The notes below the pieces were generated by a model, which worked only from the letters and a program-made list of their open reading frames with translations, was not told the origin of the DNA and ran no database searches. Source: Clostridia bacterium (GTDB lineage Bacteria; Bacillota; Clostridia; Christensenellales; Aristaeellaceae). Taken from it: DNA of 42,239 bases. The translations under genes and the position numbers were made by a program. The stretch covers positions 1 through 42,239 of the forward strand of contig JAFRLF010000121.1 in assembly GCA_017431365.1 (NCBI GenBank), read 5' to 3'. Positions 15,927 through 23,533 of the stretch are shown here, in pieces (the first letter of the stretch is position 1; each line of letters opens with the position of its first letter).

Positions 15927-16684
15927 GCGCCCCTTCACCGCACGCGGGGCATCGCCGCAGAGTGAGGGGAAGGATCCTTCAGGGCGGCATCGACGGGATG
16001 GCGCCTCATGAGGTGATCGAGTTTTGCCTGTTTTACGCCTTTCCCCGACAGGACGTCAATCCGCTGGCGCATCGGCTGATCGAGCGCTTCGGAGGGATAG
16101 ACGGCGTGTTTTCAGCGCCTTATCAGGAGCTCGTTGAGGTCGAGGGCATGACGCCCCGGGCCGCCGAGCTGATACAGCGCCTTTCGGACGTGACGCAGAC
16201 CTACGCGGCCTCGGATCCCGGCGCATCGGCGCGCATAGTGAACGGTTATCGCGACGCGCTCGGGGCGTGCGAACCGTATTTCACAGAGCCCCTCCGGCAG
16301 CAGCTGTGCCGCCTTTCGCTGAACGACGGCGGCGTCTTGCTGGGCTGTGAGGCGCTGACCTGGGACGCCTTCGACGCCCAGCGCGTGCGCGAGCTCATGC
16401 GCGTCATGCTGCAGGGCGCGGATCAGAGGATCATCCTCGTCTGGAAGCGCCTTGGCCGCAGGCGCGGCCTGAGCCCCATGGAGACGGCGGACCTGCGCCG
16501 CTTCCTCGGCCTTTTGTCGCAAGTGGGGATATATCTCGTCGATCTGATCATGACCTTCGGCGGCAGCGCGGTGAGCCTGCGCCGGGAGGGCGTGCTCCGG
16601 GACGAAGGCGATTCAAAGGCCGACGCGTTTATGGAGAGATGGCTCAGGAGCCTGGAATCTATGCCCGACGATCGGAACGGCTGA
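15923..16684 (+). CDS. RadC-like protein with lost JAMM metal motif
   Basis: A 253-residue homologue of RadC/UPF0758. The N-terminal helix-hairpin-helix part is well kept (HEVIEFCLFYAFPRQDVNPLAHRLIERFGG, then LVEVEGMTPRAAELI). The C-terminal MPN-like fold is recognisable from its spacing and from LSQVGIYLVDLIMTFGG. The metal-binding signature HNHPSGDxxPSxxD is replaced by VWKRLGRRRGLSPMETAD, so the two histidines and the Asp are gone and no metalloprotease or nuclease activity is expected. It is translationally coupled to trmB-Nudix (ATGA overlap) and ends 5 bases from the convergent PfkB gene. A structural or DNA-binding role is possible but unproven. Confidence 0.85.
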   Translation: MSAPSPHAGHRRRVRGRILQGGIDGMAPHEVIEFCLFYAFPRQDVNPLAHRLIERFGGIDGVFSAPYQELVEVEGMTPRAAELIQRLSDVTQTYAASDPGASARIVNGYRDALGACEPYFTEPLRQQLCRLSLNDGGVLLGCEALTWDAFDAQRVRELMRVMLQGADQRIILVWKRLGRRRGLSPMETADLRRFLGLLSQVGIYLVDLIMTFGGSAVSLRREGVLRDEGDSKADAFMERWLRSLESMPDDRNG

Positions 16685-16689
16685 CGCCA

Positions 16690-17691
16690 TCAGGACAACG
16701 CGGCGAGAATTTCCTCGGGCGATGCGGTGCCGGTGGTCCCGATTTTATGTATCGTGACGTACGAGGCGAGGTTAGCGACCTGGGCGGCTTCCGTGGCGTC
16801 GGCGCCGGCGGCGAAGCAGCAGGCGAAGGCGGAGAGGAAGGCGTCTCCCGCTCCGACGATATCGATCGGCGGCGTCGCGGGACGAGTGGCGACGGGACAA
16901 ACGCTCTCCCCGTCGCTGACGAGGCAGCCGTCCTCACCCGTCGTGACCACCGAAAGCCCGCCGGTCAGCGCGCTGAGCTTCAGCGCGGCCTCCGCGATCG
17001 AACCGTCAAGCCCGACGGCGACCCGCAGTTCCAGATCGTTGGGCTTGACGATGACATGCCTGAACCGTGTGATGCGCTCGCGGCTGTCCGCGATGACGAT
17101 GCGCCCCTGCGCGCCGATGGCGTTGAGCTTTTCGATGACGCGCGGCGTGACGCAGCCGTTGCTCATCTGGTCACAGACGCAGATGACGTCGCACTCGGCG
17201 GCAATCTCTTCGAGCGAGCGGATGAGCGCGTCTTCGGACGCCGGGCTCAGTGGAAGGGTGTTTTCAAAATCAAGGCGCGGGGCTTCGTACACCGTATCGC
17301 TCGTACCCTTCAGCATCGGCTTAATGTACGCCCCGGTGACGCGCTCCGGGTCGCGGATCATCAGCCGAGTGTCGACGGCGCGATCCTCAAGCGACTGAAC
17401 GAGCATGTCGCCGCGCCAGTCCCGGCCGATCACGGACAGCAGGCGGACAGACCGCGGTTTGAGCGCGGCGAGGTTGCAAGCCACGTTGCCGCCCGCGCCG
17501 GGAGACATCGCCTCGCGCACGATGGGGTAGGGGAAGTGCGGCGTTTCCCGGGAGAGGCGGGATTTGGTCATGTCGGCGTACCAGTACGCGTCGAGGCATA
17601 TGTCGCCGATCACTGCAGCTCTGACAGAGCGGATGCTCTCGAGTATGCCTTTGAGTCTTTCCCTGTCAAGGTGTCCGACGTTCATTCTCAT
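16690..17691 (-). CDS. PfkB-family sugar kinase (RfaE/HldE N-domain-like)
   Basis: A 333-residue ribokinase-family enzyme. The N-terminus has the substrate-side block GDICLDAYWYAD and SPGAGGNVACNLAALK. The C-terminal signature PPIDIVGAGDAFLSAFACCF holds the catalytic Asp and the anion hole. The order and spacing resemble the kinase half of bifunctional heptose-7-phosphate kinase/adenylyltransferase. No nucleotidyltransferase half is present and no heptose pathway genes lie nearby, so the sugar is not known. Start is the ATG at 17691, or 17685 two codons on; both follow a GGAG. It has a strong promoter of its own and is convergent with the RadC-like gene. Confidence 0.88.
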   Translation of the reverse strand: MRMNVGHLDRERLKGILESIRSVRAAVIGDICLDAYWYADMTKSRLSRETPHFPYPIVREAMSPGAGGNVACNLAALKPRSVRLLSVIGRDWRGDMLVQSLEDRAVDTRLMIRDPERVTGAYIKPMLKGTSDTVYEAPRLDFENTLPLSPASEDALIRSLEEIAAECDVICVCDQMSNGCVTPRVIEKLNAIGAQGRIVIADSRERITRFRHVIVKPNDLELRVAVGLDGSIAEAALKLSALTGGLSVVTTGEDGCLVSDGESVCPVATRPATPPIDIVGAGDAFLSAFACCFAAGADATEAAQVANLASYVTIHKIGTTGTASPEEILAALS

Positions 17692-17743
17692 TCATCTCCA
17701 GAAGAGGGTAATGGCTGCGTAAGCCTTGTTCATATCTTTTGAC

Positions 17744-17772
17744 ATTATAGACGCTTTCGCCCCGGGTGTAAA
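17744..17772 (-). promoter_or_regulatory. Sigma-A promoter of the PfkB kinase gene
   Basis: Minus-strand -35 TTTACA (17767-17772), a 17-base spacer and perfect -10 TATAAT (17744-17749), about 50 bases upstream of the start codon. Confidence 0.8.
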
Positions 17773-17855
17773 GACGCGCGATCACTCTCTTCGGCTAAAC
17801 GGACTTGCGCCGGCCGTCAATGCCGGCCAGGGATCAATATGGAGGCATCGTATCA

Positions 17856-18275
17856 ATGGCGGATATACATGAAACAGAGTGGCGCGGATCCGTCGACTGG
17901 GCGGACATCGACGCCATGGGGCATGTCAACAATCTGGCGATCCTGCGATACATTCAGAGCGCGCGCGTCGTCATGTGCGCGAGTCTCGGCGTGATGCGGG
18001 AGGCCGTCTCTCCAAAGATCGGCCCAATCGTGGCGCACATCGACATCCAGTTCCGCGCTCCGCTGAAGTATCCCGCGGAGGTTTGCGTGCTTACGCGCCT
18101 CGTCGGGCGCGGACGCACGAGCTTCGAGCTCGAGCACACAGTCGTCGATGGGGAGGGGCGCACCGTCGCCGATGAGAGGGAAGTCATGGTTTACTACGAT
18201 TACGTCCGCGCCGTGAAAGCTTCCCTTCCGGACAATTTCCCGCCGGTATCTGCAGCCGGCCTCATCAAAAAGTAA
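17856..18275 (+). CDS. Hotdog-fold acyl-CoA thioesterase (YbgC/FadM type)
   Basis: A 139-residue 4HBT-family protein. The active-site block WADIDAMGHVNN (about residues 15-26) holds the expected Asp, followed by the LRYIQSARV helix and the strand-rich core HIDIQFRAPLKYPAEVCV. The length matches single-domain acyl-CoA thioesterases. The acyl substrate is not determined. ATG 17856 is chosen because GGAGG lies 10 bases upstream; an extended reading from 17805 has no conserved residues. It stands alone between the PfkB gene (divergent) and tRNA-Lys. Confidence 0.88.
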   Translation: MADIHETEWRGSVDWADIDAMGHVNNLAILRYIQSARVVMCASLGVMREAVSPKIGPIVAHIDIQFRAPLKYPAEVCVLTRLVGRGRTSFELEHTVVDGEGRTVADEREVMVYYDYVRAVKASLPDNFPPVSAAGLIKK

Positions 18276-18298
18276 CAAAAAGCGCCGGCCAAATTCCA

Positions 18299-18327
18299 TT
18301 GACAAGGGCATGCCAATGTGCTATTAT
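18299..18327 (+). promoter_or_regulatory. Promoter of tRNA-Lys
   Basis: Consensus -35 TTGACA (18299-18304), a 17-base spacer ending TGC, and -10 TATTAT (18322-18327). The predicted start lies about six bases before the mature tRNA. Confidence 0.85.
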
Positions 18328-18339
18328 ACCATCCGTTGG

Positions 18340-18415
18340 CCGCCCTTAGCTCAGTTGGTAGAGCACCTGACTCTTAATCAGGGTGTCCAGGGTTCGAGTC
18401 CCTGAGGGCGGACCA
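18340..18415 (+). tRNA. tRNA-Lys (anticodon CTT)
   Basis: 76 bases with a full cloverleaf. The acceptor stem is CCGCCCT/AGGGCGG, the D-stem GCTC/GAGC and the anticodon stem CCTGA/TCAGG with loop CTCTTAA. The T-stem is CAGGG/CCCTG with loop TTCGAGT. The discriminator is A and CCA is encoded. Anticodon CTT reads AAG (Lys). Confidence 0.96.
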
Positions 18416-18418
18416 CAA

Positions 18419-18449
18419 TGTCCAAAACGTATGTTTTGGGCATTTTTTT
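18419..18449 (+). terminator. Intrinsic terminator after tRNA-Lys
   Basis: A 10-bp stem (18419-18428 with 18433-18442, one G-T pair), a 4-base loop and seven Ts (18443-18449), directly after the tRNA. Confidence 0.93.
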
Positions 18450-18509
18450 GTCGCAAAAACAAAAAGAAGGGCCCCTCCGCTTTTCTGTGTGAATTTGCCT
18501 TTGCACTGC

Positions 18510-18538
18510 TTGACACGTGGGTCGGCTTATGCTATTTT
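18510..18538 (+). promoter_or_regulatory. Sigma-A promoter of the methionine-synthase-activation-like gene
   Basis: -35 TTGACA (18510-18515), a 17-base spacer ending TGC, and -10 TATTTT (18533-18538). It lies about 40 bases upstream of the start at 18582. Confidence 0.8.
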
Positions 18539-18581
18539 GTGCCTGAAATATCGCCTGAGTTTAGAAGGAGTTGTCTCTCTT

Positions 18582-19301
18582 ATGCAATTGCATTATATAA
18601 ACACCGCCTTTCAGGGAAATTACGAGGCCATCGCCAAGCGCCTGCGCGTCGACGAGGACATGGAGGACGAGTTCAGGGACATATATGACGAATGCGTGAA
18701 AATCGCCGCGCCCAAGGGCGTTTTCACCGAATGCGAAGTGACGCAGGATGGAACCGATACGTTCATGAACGGCAAGCGCGTGCGCAGCAAGGTCGTATAT
18801 TCCGCGTTTCAGGGGATCGAAAAGGCGTACCCTCACGTCGTGACCTGCGGCCGCGAGCTGTATGACTTTGCCATGCGGACAGAGGACCCGCTCGAGCGCT
18901 TCTGGATCGACGGCATTTCCGAGGCGGCCCTCGGCGAGGCGAACGCGGAATTGCACCGGGCTGTGCAAAAGGCCTACGGTCTTGGAAAGATCGCGAGCGT
19001 CAGACCCGGATCGCTGAAGGACTATCCGCTGCCCTATCAGAGGCCGCTGTTCGATCTGCTCGGCGAGGGGCCGGAACGCATCGGCCTCGAACTGACGCCT
19101 TCTTATCTGATGCTGCCCTATAAATCCACCTCGGGCGTGTATTTCGAGTCCGAGGAGAAGTACGAAAACTGCATGCTCTGCCCGCGCCTGTACTGCCCGA
19201 ACCGCCGCGAGCCCTATGACGAAGTGATGGCCCGCAGCCTGGGGCTCGAAATACCGGATCCGTCGGATGTCGCCAACTCCAAAGCCGGCGTCACGAGATG
19301 A
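18582..19301 (+). CDS. Vitamin B12-dependent methionine synthase activation-domain protein
   Basis: A 239-residue stand-alone homologue of the MetH AdoMet (reactivation) domain. The conserved core lies in the C-terminal half: ASVRPGSLKDYPLPYQRPLF, then IGLELTPSYLMLPYKSTSG and ENCMLCPRLYCPNRR. This corresponds to the MetH blocks around SPGYPACPD/KSV.GI. The Cys-rich tail could bind a metal or sit near the corrinoid. In Clostridia such proteins accompany corrinoid methyltransferases, where they may help reduce inactive cob(II)alamin; that role is inferred. ATG 18582 follows AGAAGGAG by 11 bases. No corrinoid protein or methyltransferase is adjacent; a URO-D family protein lies 19 kb away. Two CobW-type GTPases follow. 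Confidence 0.85.
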   Translation: MQLHYINTAFQGNYEAIAKRLRVDEDMEDEFRDIYDECVKIAAPKGVFTECEVTQDGTDTFMNGKRVRSKVVYSAFQGIEKAYPHVVTCGRELYDFAMRTEDPLERFWIDGISEAALGEANAELHRAVQKAYGLGKIASVRPGSLKDYPLPYQRPLFDLLGEGPERIGLELTPSYLMLPYKSTSGVYFESEEKYENCMLCPRLYCPNRREPYDEVMARSLGLEIPDPSDVANSKAGVTR

Positions 19302-19324
19302 CGACGCCCGTCTGGCGGCTTTTT
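19281..19324 (+). terminator. Possible weak terminator of the activation-domain gene
   Basis: AAAGCCG (19281-19287) pairs with CGGCTTT (19316-19322) around a long loop, with a T-run at 19320-19324. The left arm lies within the end of the coding region, so this may only partly separate the gene from the CobW genes. Confidence 0.35.
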
Positions 19325-19352
19325 CGGAGTGGTAGAATTCTTAACATCTGTA

Positions 19353-19361
19353 TGGTAAAAT
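19353..19361 (+). promoter_or_regulatory. Extended -10 promoter of the CobW gene pair
   Basis: TGGTAAAAT (TAAAAT at 19356-19361) with only a poor -35 (TAGAAT, 19333-19338). No palindrome resembling a Zur operator is visible between 19302 and 19393, so metal regulation cannot be claimed. Confidence 0.45.
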
Positions 19362-19393
19362 AAGGTCAAAACACGAAAAGGGAGACGAACTCA

Positions 19394-20539
19394 ATGGTCA
19401 AGGTCAACATTATCTCCGGTTTTCTCGGCGCTGGGAAGACCACGCTCATCAAAAAGCTTCTCGCTGACTGCATGAAGGACGAAAAGGTCATTCTTCTCGA
19501 AAACGAATACGGCGAAGTCGGCATTGACGGCGGTTTCATGAAGGATTCGGGCATCCAGATCACCGAACTGAATTCCGGCTGCATCTGCTGCACGCTGGTC
19601 GGAGATTTCACCAAGGCGATCGACGAGCTGATCACGACCTATCATCCCGACAGGCTGATCATCGAGCCCTCCGGCGTGGGCAAGCTGTCCGACATCCGCC
19701 ATGTGGTCGACGAAGCTGAAAAGAGAGACGATCTGCAGCTGGCCGGCTGCGCGACCGTGGTAGACGCCGGCAAGTGCAAGATGTATATGAAAAACTTCGG
19801 CGAGTTCTTCACCGATCAGGTGCGCTCCGCCGAGACGATCATCCTCAGCCGTACGCAGCTGGTGAGCCAGGAGAAGATCGACCAGGCCGTGGCTCTGCTG
19901 CGCGAGCAGAACGCGAACGCCCGCATCGTCACCACGCCGTGGGACGAGCTGAGCGCCCAGACCATGCTCGACACGATCCAGTCTCCGCAGGTGCTGATCG
20001 ACATCAGCGAGATCTATCAGGAGCATCATCACGACGATGATGACGACGATGAGGATGAGCACGAGCACGAACATCATCACGATCATGACGATGATGACGA
20101 GCACGAGCATGAACATCATCACGATCATGACGATCACGACGATGACGAGCATGAACACGAGCATCATCACCACGATCATGACGATGATGACGAGCATGAG
20201 CATGAGCATGAGCATCACCATGATCACCATCACCACCATCATCACGACGGCGAGCACGACGCCGATGAGATCTTCGACGATATCGGCGTTGAGACGGCGA
20301 AGAAGTTCGACGAGGAAGCCGTCAAAGCCGCGCTTCAGGCGCTGGACAACGAGGAACTCTACGGCACGGTCATTCGCGCCAAGGGCATCCTGCCGACCAA
20401 CGACGGCACGTGGCTGCACTTTGACTACACGCCGGGCGAGTGGGAAGTCCGTCATGGCAGCGCGGACTACACGGGCCGCCTGTGCGTCATCGGCGTCGGC
20501 CTGAAGGAAGATCAGCTGCGCGGCCTGTTCGGCGTCTGA
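19394..20539 (+). CDS. COG0523 (CobW/ZNG1-type) GTPase with His/Asp/Glu-rich metal-binding tract
   Basis: A 381-residue G3E-family P-loop GTPase. It has Walker A GFLGAGKTT (9-17), ENEYGEVGIDGG (36-47), the metal-site CxCC as SGCICC (61-66), Walker B region RLIIEPSGVGK and a C-terminal CobW_C domain after residue 300. Between the domains lies an uninterrupted acidic-His tract (about 210-292) with roughly 37 histidines. By family knowledge these proteins insert or store zinc, cobalt or nickel using GTP hydrolysis. The CxCC and His tract strongly support metal handling, but the metal is not readable. ATG 19394 follows GGGAGA. It ends 15 bases before a second G3E GTPase, so the pair is an operon. 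Confidence 0.93.
   Translation: MVKVNIISGFLGAGKTTLIKKLLADCMKDEKVILLENEYGEVGIDGGFMKDSGIQITELNSGCICCTLVGDFTKAIDELITTYHPDRLIIEPSGVGKLSDIRHVVDEAEKRDDLQLAGCATVVDAGKCKMYMKNFGEFFTDQVRSAETIILSRTQLVSQEKIDQAVALLREQNANARIVTTPWDELSAQTMLDTIQSPQVLIDISEIYQEHHHDDDDDDEDEHEHEHHHDHDDDDEHEHEHHHDHDDHDDDEHEHEHHHHDHDDDDEHEHEHEHHHDHHHHHHHDGEHDADEIFDDIGVETAKKFDEEAVKAALQALDNEELYGTVIRAKGILPTNDGTWLHFDYTPGEWEVRHGSADYTGRLCVIGVGLKEDQLRGLFGV
20024..20245 (+). repeat. Low-complexity CAY/GAY/GAR codon tract encoding the His-rich linker
   Basis: About 220 bases made almost only of His, Asp and Glu codons, with repeated blocks encoding HEHEHHHDHDDDD. Such a tract is prone to slippage, so its length may vary between strains. 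The antisense frame reads as a long Met/Val/Ile stretch, which is an artefact. Confidence 0.85.
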
Positions 20540-20554
20540 CGGGAGTCGAGTATC

Positions 20555-21502
20555 ATGGATAAACAGCCTGTATACGTCATCACCGGTTTTCTGGAGAGCG
20601 GAAAGAGCACGATGATCCGCGAAATGCTGACGGACGATTATTTCACCGGCGGCGAGCGGACGCTGCTCATCGTCTGCGAGGAAGGCGAGGTCGAATTTGA
20701 CGACGAGCTGCTCAAGGGCAGCAACACGGTCGTGGCCGTCGCCGACGACATCGAGTCCATCGAGGCGGGCCTTTTCAAAAAGCTGAATGAGGAATTCAAG
20801 CCCGAACGCGTCATCATCGAATACAACAGCGTTTGGACGTTGCATCGCCTGTTCAGCGCACCCAAGCCGGACGACTGGGAGCTCGTTCAGATCGTGGACA
20901 TGGTGGATTCCAAGACCTTCGAGCTGTACATCAACAACATGCGCCAGGTCATGGCGGACGGCCTTCAGCAGGCCGACGCGGTGATCTTCAACCGCTGTGA
21001 CGAGAACACGCCGAAGAGCCGCTATCGCCGCATGGTCAAGGCGATGAACCCCGTCTGCGACATCATCTTCGACAATCTCGACGGCACGAGCGACGACGGC
21101 GTCTCGGACGAGGATCTGCCCTACGACATGAAGGCCGACGTGATCCGCATCGGGGACGAGGATTTCGGCGTCTGGTACCTGGACGCGATGGAACACCCGG
21201 AACGCTATGACGGGCGCACCCTGCGCCTGACGGCGAAGGCCTACAAGCTCAAGGATCTGCCGGGCAAGTGCTACGTCCTCGGACGCGAGGCGATGACCTG
21301 CTGCGCCAACGACATCGGCGGGATCGGCTTCGTCTGCACGTACAAGGGCAAGCCGCCGGCCGACAACCAGTGGCTGGATTTCACCGTTCGCGCTCAGAAG
21401 GGCTACAGCATGCTGCATGACCGGGACGCCATCATCCTCATCGAGGAGAAGGTCAGCTCCGGCAAGGCCCCCAAGGAAGAACTGGTCTATTTCAACCGTT
21501 GA
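20555..21502 (+). CDS. CobW-like GTPase fused to a YcgQ/DUF1980-like C-terminal domain
   Basis: A 315-residue companion of the preceding GTPase. The N-terminal G3E domain has Walker A GFLESGKST (11-19), CEEGEVEFDD in place of the usual ENE..G block, and NRCD (146-149) in the base-recognition position. The CxCC metal motif is absent. Residues about 221-300 (LRLTAKAYKL, YVLGREAMTCC, GIGFVCTYKG, NQWLDFTV) resemble the C-terminal domain of YcgQ/TIGR03943 proteins, which is an OB-like fold with a Cys pair. YcgQ-type proteins are reported near COG0523 GTPases and permeases, so a joint role in metal delivery is plausible; that is inference. An intrinsic terminator follows. Confidence 0.82.
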   Translation: MDKQPVYVITGFLESGKSTMIREMLTDDYFTGGERTLLIVCEEGEVEFDDELLKGSNTVVAVADDIESIEAGLFKKLNEEFKPERVIIEYNSVWTLHRLFSAPKPDDWELVQIVDMVDSKTFELYINNMRQVMADGLQQADAVIFNRCDENTPKSRYRRMVKAMNPVCDIIFDNLDGTSDDGVSDEDLPYDMKADVIRIGDEDFGVWYLDAMEHPERYDGRTLRLTAKAYKLKDLPGKCYVLGREAMTCCANDIGGIGFVCTYKGKPPADNQWLDFTVRAQKGYSMLHDRDAIILIEEKVSSGKAPKEELVYFNR

Positions 21503-21509
21503 TCACACA

Positions 21510-21544
21510 CGCCCGGAAGCACGTATCTGCTCCGGGCGCGTTTT
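21510..21544 (+). terminator. Intrinsic terminator of the CobW operon
   Basis: Stem CGCCCGG/CCGGGCG extended by AGC/GCT with one bulged A (21510-21537), then CG and TTTT (21541-21544). It lies 8 bases after the stop codon. Confidence 0.8.
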
Positions 21545-21603
21545 GGTTGGAATGCTGTTTATGAACAAATCGCCGGCGGCAGTGTCGGCAGAGGGAGTAT
21601 GAA

Positions 21604-22596
21604 ATGGGTATCATCGACCGAATCAAGCAAAAGGCCAGGCAGAACCTTCGTAAAATCGTCCTCCCCGAAGGTGAAGAGAGGCGCACGATACAGGCCGCCG
21701 CCATCGTTCAGGCGGAGAGACTGGCCGATGTCATTCTTCTGGGTGACGAGAACGTCATCCGCGAGCGCGCCGCTGAATACGGCGCCGACCTTCAGGGCAT
21801 TGATATCATCAATCCGTTGACGGCAGAGAAGGCCCTTACCTATGCCGAACAGCTCTACGAGCTGCGCAAAAACAAGGGCATCACGCCGGAAAAGGCTGGG
21901 CAAATGGTGCGCGATCCCATGTACTACGGCATCATGATGGTCAAGCAGGGCGACGCCGACGGCCTGGTTTCAGGCGCGGTGCACTCCACCGGGGACATGC
22001 TGAGGCCGGCCCTTCAGATCATCAAGACCAAACCCGGCATGAAGACCGTGTCCTCCTCCTTCCTCATCGAGTCGCCGAACCGCGCCCTCGGCGAGGACGG
22101 GCTCGTCCTCTTTGCGGACTGCGCCGTCATGCCCAATCCGACGGCGGAAGAGCTGGCCTGTATCGCCGTGGCGGCGGCGGACACCGCCCGCACGCTGTGC
22201 GACATATCGGAGCCGAGGGTGGCGCTTCTGTCCTTTTCCACCAAGGGGAGCGCGAGCCATGAACTTGTGACAAAAGTGCAGCAGGCGACGGCCATCGCGC
22301 ATGAAATGGCGCCTGAACTGCTGCTCGACGGGGAGCTCCAGCTGGACGCCGCCGTCGTGCCCGAGATCGGGCAGATGAAGGCGCCGGGCAGTCCCGTGGC
22401 CGGACGCGCCAACGTGCTCGTCTTCCCGGATCTGCAGGCCGGCAACATCGGCTACAAGCTCGTTCAGCGCTTCGGCAACGCCATGGCCGTCGCGGTGCTG
22501 CAGGGCATAGCCAAACCGTGCAACGATCTCTCCCGCGGCTGCTCGGTGGACGATATCGTCACGACCGTGGCGATTACCGCCGCGCAGGCGCAGTGA
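21604..22596 (+). CDS. pta: Phosphate acetyltransferase
   Basis: A 330-residue class I phosphotransacetylase that converts acetyl-CoA and phosphate to acetyl phosphate, feeding ATP synthesis by acetate kinase in fermenters. Family blocks are IVLPEGEERRTIQAA near the N-terminus, ADGLVSGAVHSTGDMLRP (about 119-136), LSFSTKGSASHELV, and the C-terminal GRANVLVFPDLQAGNIGYK with KPCNDLSRGCSVDDIV. The length is that of the short form without the DRTGG regulatory domain. The start at 21604 follows GAGGGAG. The usual partner ackA is not beside it; the next gene, 14 bases on, encodes a secreted metallo-beta-lactamase-fold protein. Confidence 0.96.
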   Translation: MGIIDRIKQKARQNLRKIVLPEGEERRTIQAAAIVQAERLADVILLGDENVIRERAAEYGADLQGIDIINPLTAEKALTYAEQLYELRKNKGITPEKAGQMVRDPMYYGIMMVKQGDADGLVSGAVHSTGDMLRPALQIIKTKPGMKTVSSSFLIESPNRALGEDGLVLFADCAVMPNPTAEELACIAVAAADTARTLCDISEPRVALLSFSTKGSASHELVTKVQQATAIAHEMAPELLLDGELQLDAAVVPEIGQMKAPGSPVAGRANVLVFPDLQAGNIGYKLVQRFGNAMAVAVLQGIAKPCNDLSRGCSVDDIVTTVAITAAQAQ

Positions 22597-22610
22597 ATCG
22601 GTGATCAGCC

Positions 22611-23465
22611 ATGAAACACTTATGCATTTTTCTATGCGTTCTTTTGCTGTTGGCCGTTGGCGGCGGCACGCCTGCGCAGGCGGAGGACGAATTCAGCGTG
22701 ACCTTTATCGACGTGGGGAAGGGCGACTGCATCCTGATCGAATGCGGCGGACATTTCGCGCTCATCGACGCGGGCTATGCCTATTCGTCGAACGGCGTGA
22801 TCGGCTATCTCGCCGGACGCGGGGTTAAGCAGCTCGACGCGATGATCATCACCCATTTTGACAAGGATCACGTCGGCGGAGCGTCGGACGTGGCGGACGT
22901 ATTCATGCCCGCCGCTCTGTACCTGCCGGACTACGAGGGGTACAGCAAGTATTACGGCGCGCTGATGAATTCTGTATCCACGTTTGGCCTGAATGTCCTT
23001 CGCGTCAGTGAACGGGTATTCTTCGCGCTGGGCGAGGCGAAGATTTCCGTGTACCCGTCAGGCGTGGCGTATGACGCGTTCGCCGGCGACGAAGGCAACG
23101 ACAACGACGTTTCCCTCCTGACAGAGCTGACCATGGGGAAAGACAGCTACTTTTTTGCGGGCGATATCGAACAGGAAGGCATTGACGCGTACCTGCGGAA
23201 CAGCCATGGACAGTTCGACGTGCTCAAAGTGCCGCACCACGGCAAGAAGGAATCCAATTCACAGGAGTTTATCGCAAGCTTCGGCCCGAGAATCGCCGTC
23301 ATAACGGACAGTGTCGACGATACCGCGGCAATGAAGATCCTAAAGTGGCTTGAGGCGGCTGACGTCGAAACGTTTCAGACGTCAGCCTGCGGAACGATAA
23401 CCATAAAATCGCGGGGTACGGGCGAGTACGAGGTCGAATTCGACCCCATGACCCGCTTCGGTTGA
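22611..23465 (+). CDS. Secreted ComEC-like metallo-beta-lactamase-fold hydrolase
   Basis: A 284-residue exported protein. The signal peptide (about 1-24) ends in AQA before EDEF. The mature part is an MBL fold of the ComEC C-domain type: VTFIDVGKGDCILIE, the metal motif THFDKDHVGG (81-90), YFFAGDIEQEG and LKVPHHGKKES. These ligands are the usual ones for this subgroup. By family such domains are nucleases or phosphodiesterases; the stand-alone secreted form suggests an extracellular nuclease, which is inference. The start at 22611 lies 14 bases after pta, so it is probably in the same transcript. The C-terminus has no anchor. Confidence 0.85.
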   Translation: MKHLCIFLCVLLLLAVGGGTPAQAEDEFSVTFIDVGKGDCILIECGGHFALIDAGYAYSSNGVIGYLAGRGVKQLDAMIITHFDKDHVGGASDVADVFMPAALYLPDYEGYSKYYGALMNSVSTFGLNVLRVSERVFFALGEAKISVYPSGVAYDAFAGDEGNDNDVSLLTELTMGKDSYFFAGDIEQEGIDAYLRNSHGQFDVLKVPHHGKKESNSQEFIASFGPRIAVITDSVDDTAAMKILKWLEAADVETFQTSACGTITIKSRGTGEYEVEFDPMTRFG

Positions 23466-23490
23466 GAACAGAACTCTATGTGATAAACGG

Positions 23491-23516
23491 CGCAGCCAGG
23501 CCATTGCCCGGCTGCG
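23491..23516. terminator. Shared terminator between convergent genes
   Basis: Stem CGCAGCC/GGCTGCG (23491-23497 with 23510-23516), extended inwards by GG/CC past one mismatch. TTCATTT follows on the plus side and GTTTATC on the minus side. It lies between the MBL gene (plus) and the MATE gene (minus). Confidence 0.65.
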
Positions 23517-23533
23517 TTCATTTATCGGAAGGT

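Noticed and set aside
19302..19393. Possible Zur-type operator before the CobW pair
   Set aside because: I looked for a TAATNATTA-type palindrome and found none; only an extended -10 is supported.
19391..21418. Minus-strand open frame of about 675 codons opposite both CobW genes, with a Met/Val/Leu-rich stretch
   Set aside because: The hydrophobic stretch is simply the complement of the His/Asp codon tract; both sense genes have P-loops.
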